DNA from: Streptomyces barkulensis
GTDB lineage: Bacteria; Actinomycetota; Actinomycetes; Streptomycetales; Streptomycetaceae
Reading direction: 5' to 3'
DNA length: 49,951 nucleotides
Assembly (NCBI RefSeq): GCF_002843305.1
Contig: NZ_PGSG01000117.1
Span: 1-49,951, forward strand
Below, piece after piece: positions 15,844 to 24,600 of the stretch. The notes below the pieces were generated by a model. That model was not told the DNA's origin and ran no database searches. It was given only the letters and a program-made list of their open reading frames with translations. The position numbers and the translations under genes were made by a program. How positions within the stretch are numbered: position 1 is the stretch's first letter; every line of letters starts with the position of its first letter.

Positions 15844-17481
15844 TCAGCCCGCGGCCGCGACCGCGGGGACCGCGGCGCGGCGGTGGGCGCGGTGGTCGGC
15901 CCCGCGCTCGGTCAGCAGGACGTAGCGGACCGCGTCCAGCAGGGCCCGCCAGGAGGCGGCGACGGTGTTCCCGTCCACGCCGACGGTGCCCCAGCGGCGG
16001 CGTCCGTCGGTGAAGGTGATCAGGACGCGTGCGGCGGCGGCGCTGCCCGAGCCGTTCCCCAGCACCCGGACCTGGTAGTCGGCCAGTTCCAGCCGGGCCA
16101 GTTCGGGGAAGAACGGGTCGAGCGCCTGGTGCAGCGCCCGGTCCAGGGCGTTGACGGGCCCGTTGCCCGTGCCGGTCGCGGCCAGTGGCGTGCCGTCGAT
16201 CCGCAGCCGCACCGAACCCTCGGTGCGCACCTCGCCGCCGGACCGCTCCTCGACCCCGACCTTCCAGGCGTCCACCTCGAAGGGGTGCTCCAGACCGCCG
16301 CCGGCCAGCTCCTCCAGCAGCAGCAGCTCGAAGGAGGCGTCGGCGGACTCGAAGCTGTAGCCGCGCCCCTCCAGCTCCTTGACCCGGGCCGCGGCCCGCG
16401 CCACCGGCTCGGAGCCGGCCGAGACCTCGTAGCCCAGCTCCCGGGCCTTGAGCTCGATGGAGGAGCGCCCGCCCATGTCGGAGACCAGGGTGCGCATGGC
16501 GTTGCCCACCCGGGCCGGGTCGATGTGCTGGTACAGGTCGGGGTCCACGCGCAGGGCGGAGGCGTGCAGCCCGGCCTTGTGCGCGAAGGCGGAGGCGCCG
16601 ACGTACGGGGCCGCCGGGTGGGCGTGCACCCCGGTCAGCTCGCCGATGGCGCGGCCCGTCTCGGCCATCTCCCGCAGCCGCTCGGCGGGGACGACGTCCG
16701 TGCGGCCCCGCTTGAGGACCAGGTTGGCGGCGACGGTGAACAGGTTGGCGTTGCCGCACCGCTCCCCGTAGCCGTGGGCGGTGCCCTGCACATGGTCGGC
16801 GCCGGCGTCCACGGCGGCCAGGGTGTTGGCCACCGCGCAGCCGGAGTCGTCGTGGCAGTGGATGCCCAGGCGCGCGCCGGTGGCGGTGAGGGTGTCCGCC
16901 ACCACGGCGCCGATGCCGTCGGGCAGCGAGCCGCCGTTGGTGTCGCACAGCACGACGGCCTCGGCGCCGGCCTCGGCGGCGGCGCGGACGACCTCCAGGG
17001 CGTACTCGCGGTTGGCGAGGTAGCCGTCGAAGTAGTGCTCGGCGTCGACGAAGACCCGGCGGCCGGCCCGCACCAGATGCCGTACGGTGCTGCCGATCAT
17101 CGCCAGGTTCTCGGCGAGCGTGGTGCGCAGGGCGAGTTCGACGTGCCGGGTGTGGCCTTTGGCCACCAGGGTCACCACCGGGGTCTCGGCCTCCAGCAGC
17201 GCCCGCACCTGCGGGTCGGTGGTGACCAGGGTGCCGGGCCTGCGGGTGGCCCCGAAGGCCGCCAGTTCCGCGTTGCGCAGGTTCAGTTCGGTGCGCGCCC
17301 GGCGGAAGAACTCGGTGTCCCTGGGGATGGCTCCGGGCCAGCCGCCCTCGATGAAGCCCGCCCCGAAGGCGTCCAGGTGGCGTGCGACGGCGAGCTTGTC
17401 CTCGACCGTCGGCGCCAGGCCCTCCTGCTGTGTTCCGTCGCGCAGGGTCGTGTCGTAGAGCTGGAAGCGCCGATCGGCCAT
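15844..17481 (-). CDS. cimA: Citramalate synthase (LeuA/CimA family)
   Basis: The family condenses pyruvate with acetyl-CoA to (R)-citramalate, the first step from pyruvate to 2-ketobutyrate, which can feed propionyl-CoA or isoleucine-derived 2-methylbutyryl-CoA. The 545-aa protein shows the HMGL-type TIM barrel (YDTTLRDGTQQEG at 9-21, metal-binding HCHDDSGCAVAN, GTAHGYGERCGNANL) and a C-terminal LeuA-like regulatory dimer domain (~400-520, GNGPVNALDRALHQAL, VDGNTVAASWRALLDAV). Within a polyketide cluster it most likely supplies an unusual starter unit used by the adjacent KASIII. Isopropylmalate or homocitrate synthesis is less likely given the CimA-like barrel. Confidence 0.85.
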   Translation of the reverse strand: MADRRFQLYDTTLRDGTQQEGLAPTVEDKLAVARHLDAFGAGFIEGGWPGAIPRDTEFFRRARTELNLRNAELAAFGATRRPGTLVTTDPQVRALLEAETPVVTLVAKGHTRHVELALRTTLAENLAMIGSTVRHLVRAGRRVFVDAEHYFDGYLANREYALEVVRAAAEAGAEAVVLCDTNGGSLPDGIGAVVADTLTATGARLGIHCHDDSGCAVANTLAAVDAGADHVQGTAHGYGERCGNANLFTVAANLVLKRGRTDVVPAERLREMAETGRAIGELTGVHAHPAAPYVGASAFAHKAGLHASALRVDPDLYQHIDPARVGNAMRTLVSDMGGRSSIELKARELGYEVSAGSEPVARAAARVKELEGRGYSFESADASFELLLLEELAGGGLEHPFEVDAWKVGVEERSGGEVRTEGSVRLRIDGTPLAATGTGNGPVNALDRALHQALDPFFPELARLELADYQVRVLGNGSGSAAAARVLITFTDGRRRWGTVGVDGNTVAASWRALLDAVRYVLLTERGADHRAHRRAAVPAVAAAG

Positions 17482-17641
17482 CGTCCCTCCTCATTGGTGC
17501 CGCCGGCGGCCGACTACCGCGGCGGGTACGGCCCACCGTCCGGGGACCGCCTCGAAGGGGGCTTGAGAGGCGGTCGGCAGCTCCGCCGGGGCGCGGACAC
17601 CCGGAACGGTCCGGGGCGCGGACGGCCCGGGACAGCACGGA

Positions 17642-17681
17642 GCGGGGGCGGACCGGGCCCGGGGCTCCGGTCCGCCCCCGC
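17642..17681 (-). terminator. Terminator hairpin after the MFS gene
   Basis: A 15-bp perfect stem (17642-17656 with 17667-17681) lies 28 bp beyond the exporter stop, closing the P450-CaiB-MFS transcript before the citramalate gene. It has no T-run, as is common in actinomycetes. Confidence 0.7.
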
Positions 17682-17709
17682 CGTTCGCGGGGGAGGCTCT
17701 CCGGTCGGA

Positions 17710-19518
17710 TCAGGCGGTCGCGCCGGCCGCCCGCTCCTCCGTGACCGCGTCCTCGGGGCCGTCCTGGCGCAGTCGCCGCGGGACGGCGAACAGCAGGAAG
17801 AACACCACCGCGGTGATGCCGATGAAGGTCCACAGCAGGGTCTGGAAGCTCGCCGCGAAGGAGACGCCCGTGGTGTCCTTCGCGTACGGCTCCAGGGTCT
17901 CGGCGACGGCCGGCTCGCTCAGGACGGTCGCCGAGGAGCAGCTCTCGGGCACGATGGCCATGTCCTTCTCGCCCGCGCGGTCCACCGTGCACGTCCGGTA
18001 GGCCGCGACGGCCTCGTCGGCCCGCTCCGGGGAGAGCCCGGCGACGGCGACCAGATCCTTGCGCAGCTGTGGCGCCTGGTCGTCCACCGCGGCCCCGGTG
18101 TTGCCGACGAGCCCGCCGAAGAAGACCACGCTCACCAGCGCGCCGCCGATGGCGAAGCCGAGCTGGGTGTTGGTGTTGACCAGGCCGGACGCGGAACCGG
18201 CGTCCTTGTGCGGCACCTCGGAGGTCACGATCAGCGGCAGCGGGGTGGCCACCGTGCCGAAGCCCAGGCCGATCAGGAACAGCGGGATGGCCAGGTGCCA
18301 GGAGGTGACCTGGCTGCCGTACTCCCCGGCGACCCAGATGTACGCGCCCAGGCCGGCGACCAGGACGACCGCGCCGACCTGGAGCGCCTTGCGGCCGAAC
18401 TTCGGCACCAGGATCATCACCGACGTCGTCGCGGTCATGAAGGCGCCGAGGCAGAACGGCAGGCTGGTGAGGCCCGCGCGCATCGGGGACCAGCCCATGC
18501 CGATCTGCATGTACAGCGTCCAGCCGATGGTGAACATGCCCATGCCGATGTAGAAGATGAGGTTCACGGCCAGGCCGGAGGAGAAGCTGCGGGTGCGGAA
18601 CAGCCCCAGCTCGACGAGCGGCGATCCGTCCTTGCGGATCTTGTGCTTCTGCCACAGGACGAACCCGGTCAGCACCAGCAGCGATCCCGCCATGGAGACG
18701 AAGCCCAGCGTCGGCCAGCCCATCTCGCGGCCCTGGAGCAGCGGGAAGATCAGCATCAGCATGCCGACGGTGGCCAGCAGCACGCCCGTGACGTCCAGCC
18801 GCAGCGCCTGCGGCGCCCTGGACTCGGTGATCACCTTCGAGCCGTAGAACAGGCCGAAGAGACCGACGGGGACGTTGACCAGGAAGATCAGCCGCCAGTC
18901 GAGGCCGAACAGGTTCCACTGCACCATCAGCCCGCCCAGCGCGAGGCCGAGCGTGGCGGCCAGACCGCCCACCAGGCCGTGCAGCGCGAAGGCGGTGCCC
19001 CGCTCCTTGTTGGAGAAGGTGACGTGGATGATGGAGAGCACCTGCGGGACCATGATCCCGGAGAAGGCGCCCTGCAGCACGCGGGAGACCACCAGCTGCC
19101 ACGGCTCCTGGGCGAGCCCCGCGGTCAGGGAGGTCAGGGTGAAGCCGGCCACGCCGATCAGGAAGACCTTCTTGCGGCCGAAGATGTCGCCGAGGCGGCC
19201 GCCGAGGATCAGCAGCAGGGCGAAGGCCAGCTGGTAGCCGACCAGGATCCACTGGATCGCCGAGTAGCCGGCGCCCAGTTCGCGCTGCATGGAGGGGGCC
19301 GCGACGTTGGCGATGGTGCCGTCCAGCAGGTCCATGAAGGCCGAGACCAGCAGTACCAGCAGGGCAGCCCAGCGCAGGGGGTCGAGCTTCACCTCATCGG
19401 TGGGGGCTTCGGCCGAGGCGCCGGCCGACCCGTCGGCCGGCGTACCAGCCCCCGCCTGTTCCCTCGGCCTCTCCACCTCCGTCTCCACGGACGGGACGTG
19501 CTCCGACGAAATCGTCAT
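17710..19518 (-). CDS. DHA2-family (14-TM) drug exporter
   Basis: A proton-coupled MFS efflux pump of the EmrB/QacA group, probably exporting the cluster product. The 602-aa protein starts with a ~45-residue soluble acidic tail. Fourteen or so hydrophobic segments follow, with motif A (GGRLGDIFGRKKVFL) and motif C-like GLVGGLAATLGLALGGLMV. A large loop between the last two membrane segments (about residues 480-545) carries two cysteines (RTCTVD, ESCSSA). The gene lies at the end of a minus-strand operon after P450 and CaiB, and its start lies inside the annotated tail of CaiB. Confidence 0.95.
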   Translation of the reverse strand: MTISSEHVPSVETEVERPREQAGAGTPADGSAGASAEAPTDEVKLDPLRWAALLVLLVSAFMDLLDGTIANVAAPSMQRELGAGYSAIQWILVGYQLAFALLLILGGRLGDIFGRKKVFLIGVAGFTLTSLTAGLAQEPWQLVVSRVLQGAFSGIMVPQVLSIIHVTFSNKERGTAFALHGLVGGLAATLGLALGGLMVQWNLFGLDWRLIFLVNVPVGLFGLFYGSKVITESRAPQALRLDVTGVLLATVGMLMLIFPLLQGREMGWPTLGFVSMAGSLLVLTGFVLWQKHKIRKDGSPLVELGLFRTRSFSSGLAVNLIFYIGMGMFTIGWTLYMQIGMGWSPMRAGLTSLPFCLGAFMTATTSVMILVPKFGRKALQVGAVVLVAGLGAYIWVAGEYGSQVTSWHLAIPLFLIGLGFGTVATPLPLIVTSEVPHKDAGSASGLVNTNTQLGFAIGGALVSVVFFGGLVGNTGAAVDDQAPQLRKDLVAVAGLSPERADEAVAAYRTCTVDRAGEKDMAIVPESCSSATVLSEPAVAETLEPYAKDTTGVSFAASFQTLLWTFIGITAVVFFLLFAVPRRLRQDGPEDAVTEERAAGATA

Positions 19519-20608
19519 GGCCTACCTCTCTGGTTTTCTCGGGGGACGTACGGCGAAATGAGGCCGCGGACGGCCGGCCCCAGCCTGACTCGGCCCGCTG
19601 GGGTCCCGGTGGAGTCCGGCTGAAGCGCGGCGCGGGCGCGGTCGGGCCGCTGCCGCGGGCCAGGTGGTGCGGATGGGAGGCCGCCTCCTCCACGGTGAGC
19701 ACCGGGGTGGCGCACGCCTCGGTCCCGGCGAAGCGGGCCGTCCAGGTGTCGCGGTCGTACCGGGCGAAGCGCTCCTCGAACAGCCTTTCCAGCACGGGCC
19801 AGTTGGCCGTGTCGTCGCGGTCCGGGAGCGATCCGGGATCGAGGCCGAGCCCGTCCAGCAGGGCGGTGTAGAAGCGCTCCTCCAGTGCCCCGACGGCCAT
19901 GTGGCGGCCGTCGGCGCACTCGTAGCAGCGGTAGAAGGGGGCGCCGCCGTCGAGCAGGTTCGTCCCGCGCTCATGGCGCCACTGGCCGCTGCCGGCCATG
20001 CCCACCAGCATCCCGAGCATCGCGCCGACGCCGTCCACGATCGACGCGTCGACGGTCTGCCCGAGACCGGAGGCCTCGCGTTCGCGCAGCGCCGCCAGCA
20101 CCCCGACGACCAGCAGCATCCCGCCGCCGCCGAAGTCCCCCAGCAGGTTCACCGGGGGCACGGGCGGCCCGCCGGCCCGCCCGATCGCGTGCAGGGCCCC
20201 GGTCAGGGCCAGGTAGTTGATGTCGTGGCCGGGCTCCCGCGCGAGCGGCCCCTCCTGGCCCCAGCCGGTCATCCGCGCGTACACCAGGGCGGGGTTGCGC
20301 GCGCGGCACTCCCCGGGGCCGATCCCCAGCCGCTCGGCGACCCCGGGCCGGAAGCCCTCGACGAGCACGTCGGCCGCCTCCACCAGCGACAGCAGTTCCG
20401 CCACGCCCCGGGGGTCCTTCAGGTCCAGCGCGAGCGACCGCCGCCCGCGGTCCAGCACCACGTGCCAGTCCGGGAACGAGCGGCGGCCGTCGGACCGGTC
20501 GACACGTACGACGTCCGCGCCGAGGTCGGCGAGCATCATGCAGGCGAAGGGCGCGGGCCCGATCGCGGCGAGCTCCACGACCCTCAGCCCCTCCAGAGGG
20601 CCCATCAC
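19394..20608 (-). CDS. CaiB/BaiF-type CoA-transferase or racemase, odd C-terminus
   Basis: This family moves CoA between carboxylic acids or racemises alpha-methylacyl-CoA. The 404-aa frame shows EGLRVVELAAIGPAPFACMMLADLGADVVRVD at the start, LDLKDPRG, GFRPGVAERLG, and the catalytic Asp129 in GHDINYLALTGAL as in AMACR. Homology runs to PAPRFSRTP near residue 335. After that the sequence becomes low in similarity and overlaps the MFS gene by 125 bp on the same strand. A frame ending at 19515 would give an ATGA overlap with the MFS start, so a frameshift near 19570-19620 or a real C-terminal replacement is possible. An alpha-methyl branched acyl-CoA substrate would fit the citramalate gene nearby. 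Confidence 0.8.
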   Translation of the reverse strand: MMGPLEGLRVVELAAIGPAPFACMMLADLGADVVRVDRSDGRRSFPDWHVVLDRGRRSLALDLKDPRGVAELLSLVEAADVLVEGFRPGVAERLGIGPGECRARNPALVYARMTGWGQEGPLAREPGHDINYLALTGALHAIGRAGGPPVPPVNLLGDFGGGGMLLVVGVLAALREREASGLGQTVDASIVDGVGAMLGMLVGMAGSGQWRHERGTNLLDGGAPFYRCYECADGRHMAVGALEERFYTALLDGLGLDPGSLPDRDDTANWPVLERLFEERFARYDRDTWTARFAGTEACATPVLTVEEAASHPHHLARGSGPTAPAPRFSRTPPGPQRAESGWGRPSAASFRRTSPEKTREVGHDDFVGARPVRGDGGGEAEGTGGGWYAGRRVGRRLGRSPHR

Positions 20609-20612
20609 CGGC

Positions 20613-21836
20613 TCACTCGTCCCAGGCGACCGGGAGTCCCCACAGGCCGTAGATGATCGCGCGCTCCTTGGAGCGGATCTCCTGGAAGGGCTTGGCCAGC
20701 CGCAGGGTCGGGATGCGCTCGAAGAGCCTGCCCCACACCAGCTGGAGCTCCAGCCGGGCCAGGTCCGCTCCGATGCAGTGGTGCAGGCCGTGGCCGAAGC
20801 CGAAGTGGCGGCGGTTGCCGCGGGCGAGGATCAGCTCGTCGGGGTCCTCGAACACCTCGGCGTCGCGGTTGGCGGTCAGACCGAGGCAGAGGATGCCGTC
20901 GCCCTTGCGGATGGTGGCGCCGGCCAGCTCGATGTCGTCGGTGGCCACGCGCGGCACGGCCGCGTCGCCGATGGTCAGGTAGCGGACCAGCTCCTCGACC
21001 GCCGGGCCGATCAGCTCGGGGTCGGCCTTCAGCTGCTCCAGCTGCTCGGGGTGCTCCAGCAGGCAGGCGGTGCCCAGCGAGATCATGCTGGCGGTGGTCT
21101 CGTGCCCGCCGTTCATCAGCAGCCGGCACAGGTTGACCAGATCGCGGGCCTCGTACTCCTCGCCCGACTCGCGGTACTCGGCGATCGCCCGGCTGAGCAG
21201 GTCGTCGCCGGGCTCCTTCTCCTTCTTGGCCACCAGGTCGAACAGGTAGTCGTTGACGTCCACCAGGGCGGCCTGGCGCTCGGCCATGGTCGCGGTGCCG
21301 CCCAGCAGGGTGGTGCCGTTGACCTGGAAGAACTCGTGGTCCTCGTAGGGGATGCCGAGCAGCAGGCAGATCACCGTCATCGGCACCGGCAGGGAGAGGG
21401 CGTGGTGCATGTCCACGCCGGGGCCCTGCTCGATCATCGCGTCGATCGCCTCGTCGACGATCTTCTCGATCTGCGGGCGCAGCATCTGCACACGCCGGTT
21501 GGTGAAGGTGACGGCGGCCTTGCGGCGGACCTTGGTGTGCTCGGGCGGGTCGTAGCCGATGAAGGACGTCTCGGTGCGGAACTCCGGCGGGGCGTCGAAG
21601 TAGAAGGGGAAGTTCGCCTCCTTGCGCGAGGCGCTGGTGCGCGGGTCGGTCAGCAGCTGGCGCATGTTCTCGTGCCCGGTGACCGCCCAGACCTTCAGTC
21701 CGGTCGTGAGCGGGACCTGCTTCACGGGCTCGTCGGCGAACTGCGCGTACTGCTCGGGCTGGGAGAACGGGCACTTCCGCTCGTAGGGGAAGGTCTCCTC
21801 CGCTGCCGCACCGGTCTGTTCGGCTTGTGTGCTCAT
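20613..21836 (-). CDS. Cytochrome P450 (tailoring oxidase)
   Basis: A soluble bacterial class I P450 of 407 aa, expected to hydroxylate or epoxidise the polyketide with electrons from a ferredoxin encoded elsewhere. The I-helix motif is NGGHETTASM with the usual acid-Thr pair, the ExxR-type helix is EELVRYL, and the heme loop FGFGHGLHHCIG contains the ligand Cys. The ATG at 21836 follows GGAGGGA. It heads a minus-strand operon and ends 4 bp before CaiB. It faces the epoxide hydrolase across a 250-bp divergent promoter. Confidence 0.95.
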   Translation of the reverse strand: MSTQAEQTGAAAEETFPYERKCPFSQPEQYAQFADEPVKQVPLTTGLKVWAVTGHENMRQLLTDPRTSASRKEANFPFYFDAPPEFRTETSFIGYDPPEHTKVRRKAAVTFTNRRVQMLRPQIEKIVDEAIDAMIEQGPGVDMHHALSLPVPMTVICLLLGIPYEDHEFFQVNGTTLLGGTATMAERQAALVDVNDYLFDLVAKKEKEPGDDLLSRAIAEYRESGEEYEARDLVNLCRLLMNGGHETTASMISLGTACLLEHPEQLEQLKADPELIGPAVEELVRYLTIGDAAVPRVATDDIELAGATIRKGDGILCLGLTANRDAEVFEDPDELILARGNRRHFGFGHGLHHCIGADLARLELQLVWGRLFERIPTLRLAKPFQEIRSKERAIIYGLWGLPVAWDE

Positions 21837-22086
21837 CGCTGGTCCCTCCTCGTCAGGACGGCTGCGACGCTGACACCCGCCTCTGGAGAGAGGCATGAAC
21901 AGGGCTCGAACCGCCCTTCCTCCGCCCCGGGCGCTGTTCGACCCGGTCTCTAGGCCGCGTCCGTAGCGTGCGGCCCGTCCGGTGGGGCGGCCCGTCCCGG
22001 CCCGACCCAGCCGGCCCAACCGGTCCGGCCAGCCCAGTCCAGCCAGCCCAGTCCAGCCAGCCCAGTCCAGTCCTGGAGGAACGCCG
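21837..22086. promoter_or_regulatory. Divergent promoter region between P450 and epoxide hydrolase
   Basis: This 250-bp non-coding region holds an inverted repeat, GGCTCGAAC (21903-21911) and GTTCGACCC (21936-21944), with one mismatch and a 24-bp gap. It may be a regulator site. A 14-bp tandem repeat (CCAGCCCAGTCCAG, three copies at 22029-22070) precedes the ribosome site of the hydrolase. Confidence 0.5.
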
Positions 22087-23208
22087 ATGAGCACGGCAGT
22101 GACGCCCTTCCGCGTAGCGGTCCCCGAGGCGGACCTCACCGACCTGAGGGAACGGCTGGCCAGGACCCGCTGGCCCGAGGCCGAGACCGTGGGCGACTGG
22201 TCCCAGGGCGTCCCCCTGGAGTACCTGGAGGAGCTGGCCGGCCACTGGCGCGACGGCTACGACTGGCGCGCGACCGAGGCGCGGCTGAACGCGCTGCCGC
22301 AGTTCCGCACGGAGATCGACGGCCTGGGCGTCCACTTCCTGCACGTGCGCTCCCCGCACCCGGACGCCATGCCGCTGCTGCTCAGCCACGGCTGGCCCGG
22401 CTCGGTCGTGGAGTTCCTGGACGTCGTCGGCGCGCTGACCGACCCCGAGGACCCGGCCGACGCGTTCCATGTGGTCTGCCCCTCCCTGCCGGGTTTCGCC
22501 TTCAGCGACAAGCCGGCCGAGGCGGGGTGGACGATCGAGCGCACCGCCGCCGCCTGGGACGAGCTGATGTCCCGGCTGGGCTACGGCCGCTACGCCGCGC
22601 ACGGCACCGACTGGGGCTCGTTCCTCACCGCGATCCTCGGCGAGACCCGCCCGGAACGTCTGGCGGGCATCCACATCGCCATGCCCTTCGCGCGCCCGCC
22701 GCAGGAACAGGTGGAGCTGGACGAGCGGGACCTGGCCGGGCTGGCCGCGCTGAAGGAGTTCCAGCAGAGCGAGGGCGCGTACTCCGTCCTCCAGGCCACC
22801 CGCCCCCAGACCCTCGGCTACGGCCTGACGGACTCGCCGGCCGGGCAGCTGGCGTGGATGGTGGAGAAGTACTGGGCCTGGAGCGACCACGACGGCGACC
22901 TGGACAAGGTGATCCCCCGGGACCGGATCCTGGACGCGGTGTCGGTCGCCTGGTTCACCGCCACCGGCGCCTCCTCGGCCCGCGTCTACTGGGAGAGCCA
23001 CAACAAGATGGCGCTGGGCCCGGTGGGCGTGCCCACCGCCTGTTCGCTGTTCCCCAAGGACGGCCGGATGCCGCGCGCCTGGTGCGAGGGCCGCTTCACC
23101 GACCTGCGCCGATGGACCGACCACGACCGCGGCGGCCACTTCCCCGCCCTGGAGCAGCCCGAACTGCTCGTCGGCGAGCTGCGCTCCTTCTTCCGCCCGC
23201 TGCGCTGA
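22087..23208 (+). CDS. Epoxide hydrolase (alpha/beta hydrolase with EHN domain)
   Basis: This enzyme opens epoxides to diols through an Asp-ester intermediate. The 373-aa protein has the N-terminal EHN lid segment (FRVAVPEADLTDLRERLARTRWP, 8-30), the oxyanion motif HGWPGS at 101-106, nucleophile D175 in HGTDWGSF, and the catalytic His near the end (DRGGHFPALEQPELL). It lies opposite a P450 and in front of a second one, so an oxidase-made epoxide on the polyketide or a shunt metabolite is the natural substrate. A detoxifying role against the cluster's own epoxide is equally possible. The start follows GGAGG. Confidence 0.93.
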   Translation: MSTAVTPFRVAVPEADLTDLRERLARTRWPEAETVGDWSQGVPLEYLEELAGHWRDGYDWRATEARLNALPQFRTEIDGLGVHFLHVRSPHPDAMPLLLSHGWPGSVVEFLDVVGALTDPEDPADAFHVVCPSLPGFAFSDKPAEAGWTIERTAAAWDELMSRLGYGRYAAHGTDWGSFLTAILGETRPERLAGIHIAMPFARPPQEQVELDERDLAGLAALKEFQQSEGAYSVLQATRPQTLGYGLTDSPAGQLAWMVEKYWAWSDHDGDLDKVIPRDRILDAVSVAWFTATGASSARVYWESHNKMALGPVGVPTACSLFPKDGRMPRAWCEGRFTDLRRWTDHDRGGHFPALEQPELLVGELRSFFRPLR

Positions 23209-23209
23209 C

Positions 23210-23285
23210 GCCCGCCGCCCGGGGCCGCGCACCGCACCCGCACCCGCACCGCAGCCCACGCACCGCACCGCACCGCACCGCGAGC
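23210..23285. repeat. GCACC-type short repeats upstream of P450
   Basis: The spacer between hydrolase and P450 is filled with imperfect 5-6 bp repeats (GCACC, GCACCC), including four successive GCACC units near 23260-23280. Confidence 0.7.
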
Positions 23286-23307
23286 CGAGACCGTGAAAGG
23301 CGACGCC

Positions 23308-24600
23308 GTGACCGTCCACCAGGCCCCTGCCGGCACCTCCTCCGAGGCCGCACACGCCCCCGAGCCCCTGCCACCCTTCCCGTTCCCGGGGTCGAGCTAC
23401 CGGGGCCCCGCCCCCGCCTACGCGCGGCTGCGCGCCGAGCGGCCCGTCGTACGGGTGGGGACGGCCGGCGGCGGCCACGCCTGGCTGGTGACCCGGCACG
23501 CGGACGTACGGGCCGTGCTGGAGGACCCCCGGTTCAGCCGGGCCGCGATGTACGCACCCGGCGCCCCGCGCTTCAGCGGCCTGTTCCAGGCCCCGCCGGG
23601 CATGATCGTCTCCCTCGACCCGCCCGACCACACCCGGCTGCGCGCCCTGGCCTCCCAGGCGTTCTCGCCCGGGCGGATCGAGGGCATGCGGCCGCGGGTG
23701 CGCGAGCTGGCCGGTGAGCTGCTGCGGGACCTGGAACCGGAGGCGGACCGGGGCGGACCGGTGGACCTGGTGGCGCGGTTCGCCGCCCCGCTGGCGATGG
23801 CCGTCATCTGCGAACTGCTGGGCGTGCCCGGGGAGGACCGCGGACGGTTCCACACCTGGGTGCGGCGGTTCGCCGATCTGTCGGCGCCCGAGGAGCAGGC
23901 GGTGGAGGCCCGCGAGAGCCTCGGCGCCTACATCGCCTCCCTGGTGGCCGCCAGGCGCGCCGAACCCGCCGTCTCGCCCGGCTCCGCCGGTGACGTGCTG
24001 TCCGCGCTGGCCGCCGCCCGGCTCGGGGAGGACCGGCTGAGCCAGGAGGAGCTGATCGGCCTCGGGTACACCCTGCTGGGGGCCGGATTCGACTCCTCGG
24101 CCGGGCAGATCGCCAACTTCACCCTCACCCTGCTCGCCCACCACCCGAAGCTGTGGCGCCGGCTGGGCGAACACCCCGGGGAGGTGCCGGCGGCCGTCGA
24201 GGAGCTGCTGCGCACCGTCAACCTCAACGCGGACGACACCTCCGGCCTGCCCAGGCTCGCCACCGAGGACGTGGCCGTCGGCGGGACGGTCGTCCCCGCG
24301 GGCGACGCGGTGTTCGTCTCCTTCGCCTCCGCCAACCGCGACGAGGCGGTCTTCGCCGACCCCGGACACCTCGACCCCTCCCGTGCGGACAACCCGCACC
24401 TGGCGTTCGGGCACGGCATCCACCACTGTCTGGGCGCTCCCCTGGCCCGCCTCGAACTCTCCGTGGCACTGGAGGAGCTGACCCGCCGTTTTCCCGGGGC
24501 GCGGCTCGCCGTGCCCGCCGCCGAGATCCCCTGGCGGACCGGCGACGTCAACCACAACCCGCTCACCCTCCCTGTGGAACTGCGAAGGAGCACCTCATGA
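23308..24600 (+). CDS. Cytochrome P450 (second)
   Basis: A soluble class I P450 of about 430 aa. The heme loop is LAFGHGIHHCLG and the K-helix VEELLRTV is present. The I-helix reads GAGFDSSAGQ, so the usual acid-Thr pair is Asp-Ser; oxygen activation may be altered. The GTG at 23308 was preferred because AAAGG precedes it at good distance; an in-frame GTG at 23293 would add five residues. Its TGA overlaps the ATG of the downstream reductase. Context suggests oxidative tailoring of the polyketide. Confidence 0.93.
   Translation: MTVHQAPAGTSSEAAHAPEPLPPFPFPGSSYRGPAPAYARLRAERPVVRVGTAGGGHAWLVTRHADVRAVLEDPRFSRAAMYAPGAPRFSGLFQAPPGMIVSLDPPDHTRLRALASQAFSPGRIEGMRPRVRELAGELLRDLEPEADRGGPVDLVARFAAPLAMAVICELLGVPGEDRGRFHTWVRRFADLSAPEEQAVEARESLGAYIASLVAARRAEPAVSPGSAGDVLSALAAARLGEDRLSQEELIGLGYTLLGAGFDSSAGQIANFTLTLLAHHPKLWRRLGEHPGEVPAAVEELLRTVNLNADDTSGLPRLATEDVAVGGTVVPAGDAVFVSFASANRDEAVFADPGHLDPSRADNPHLAFGHGIHHCLGAPLARLELSVALEELTRRFPGARLAVPAAEIPWRTGDVNHNPLTLPVELRRSTS

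Noticed and set aside
14753..19252. A 1499-codon minus-strand open frame spanning KASIII, citramalate synthase and the exporter
   Set aside because: Only its last ~345 codons (KASIII) show family motifs. The rest is a high-GC shadow of genes in other frames.
21903..21944. SARP box in the P450/epoxide hydrolase promoter
   Set aside because: The TCGAA elements are inverted with a 24-bp gap and read 32 bp apart on one strand, not the 11/22-bp direct spacing of SARP sites.
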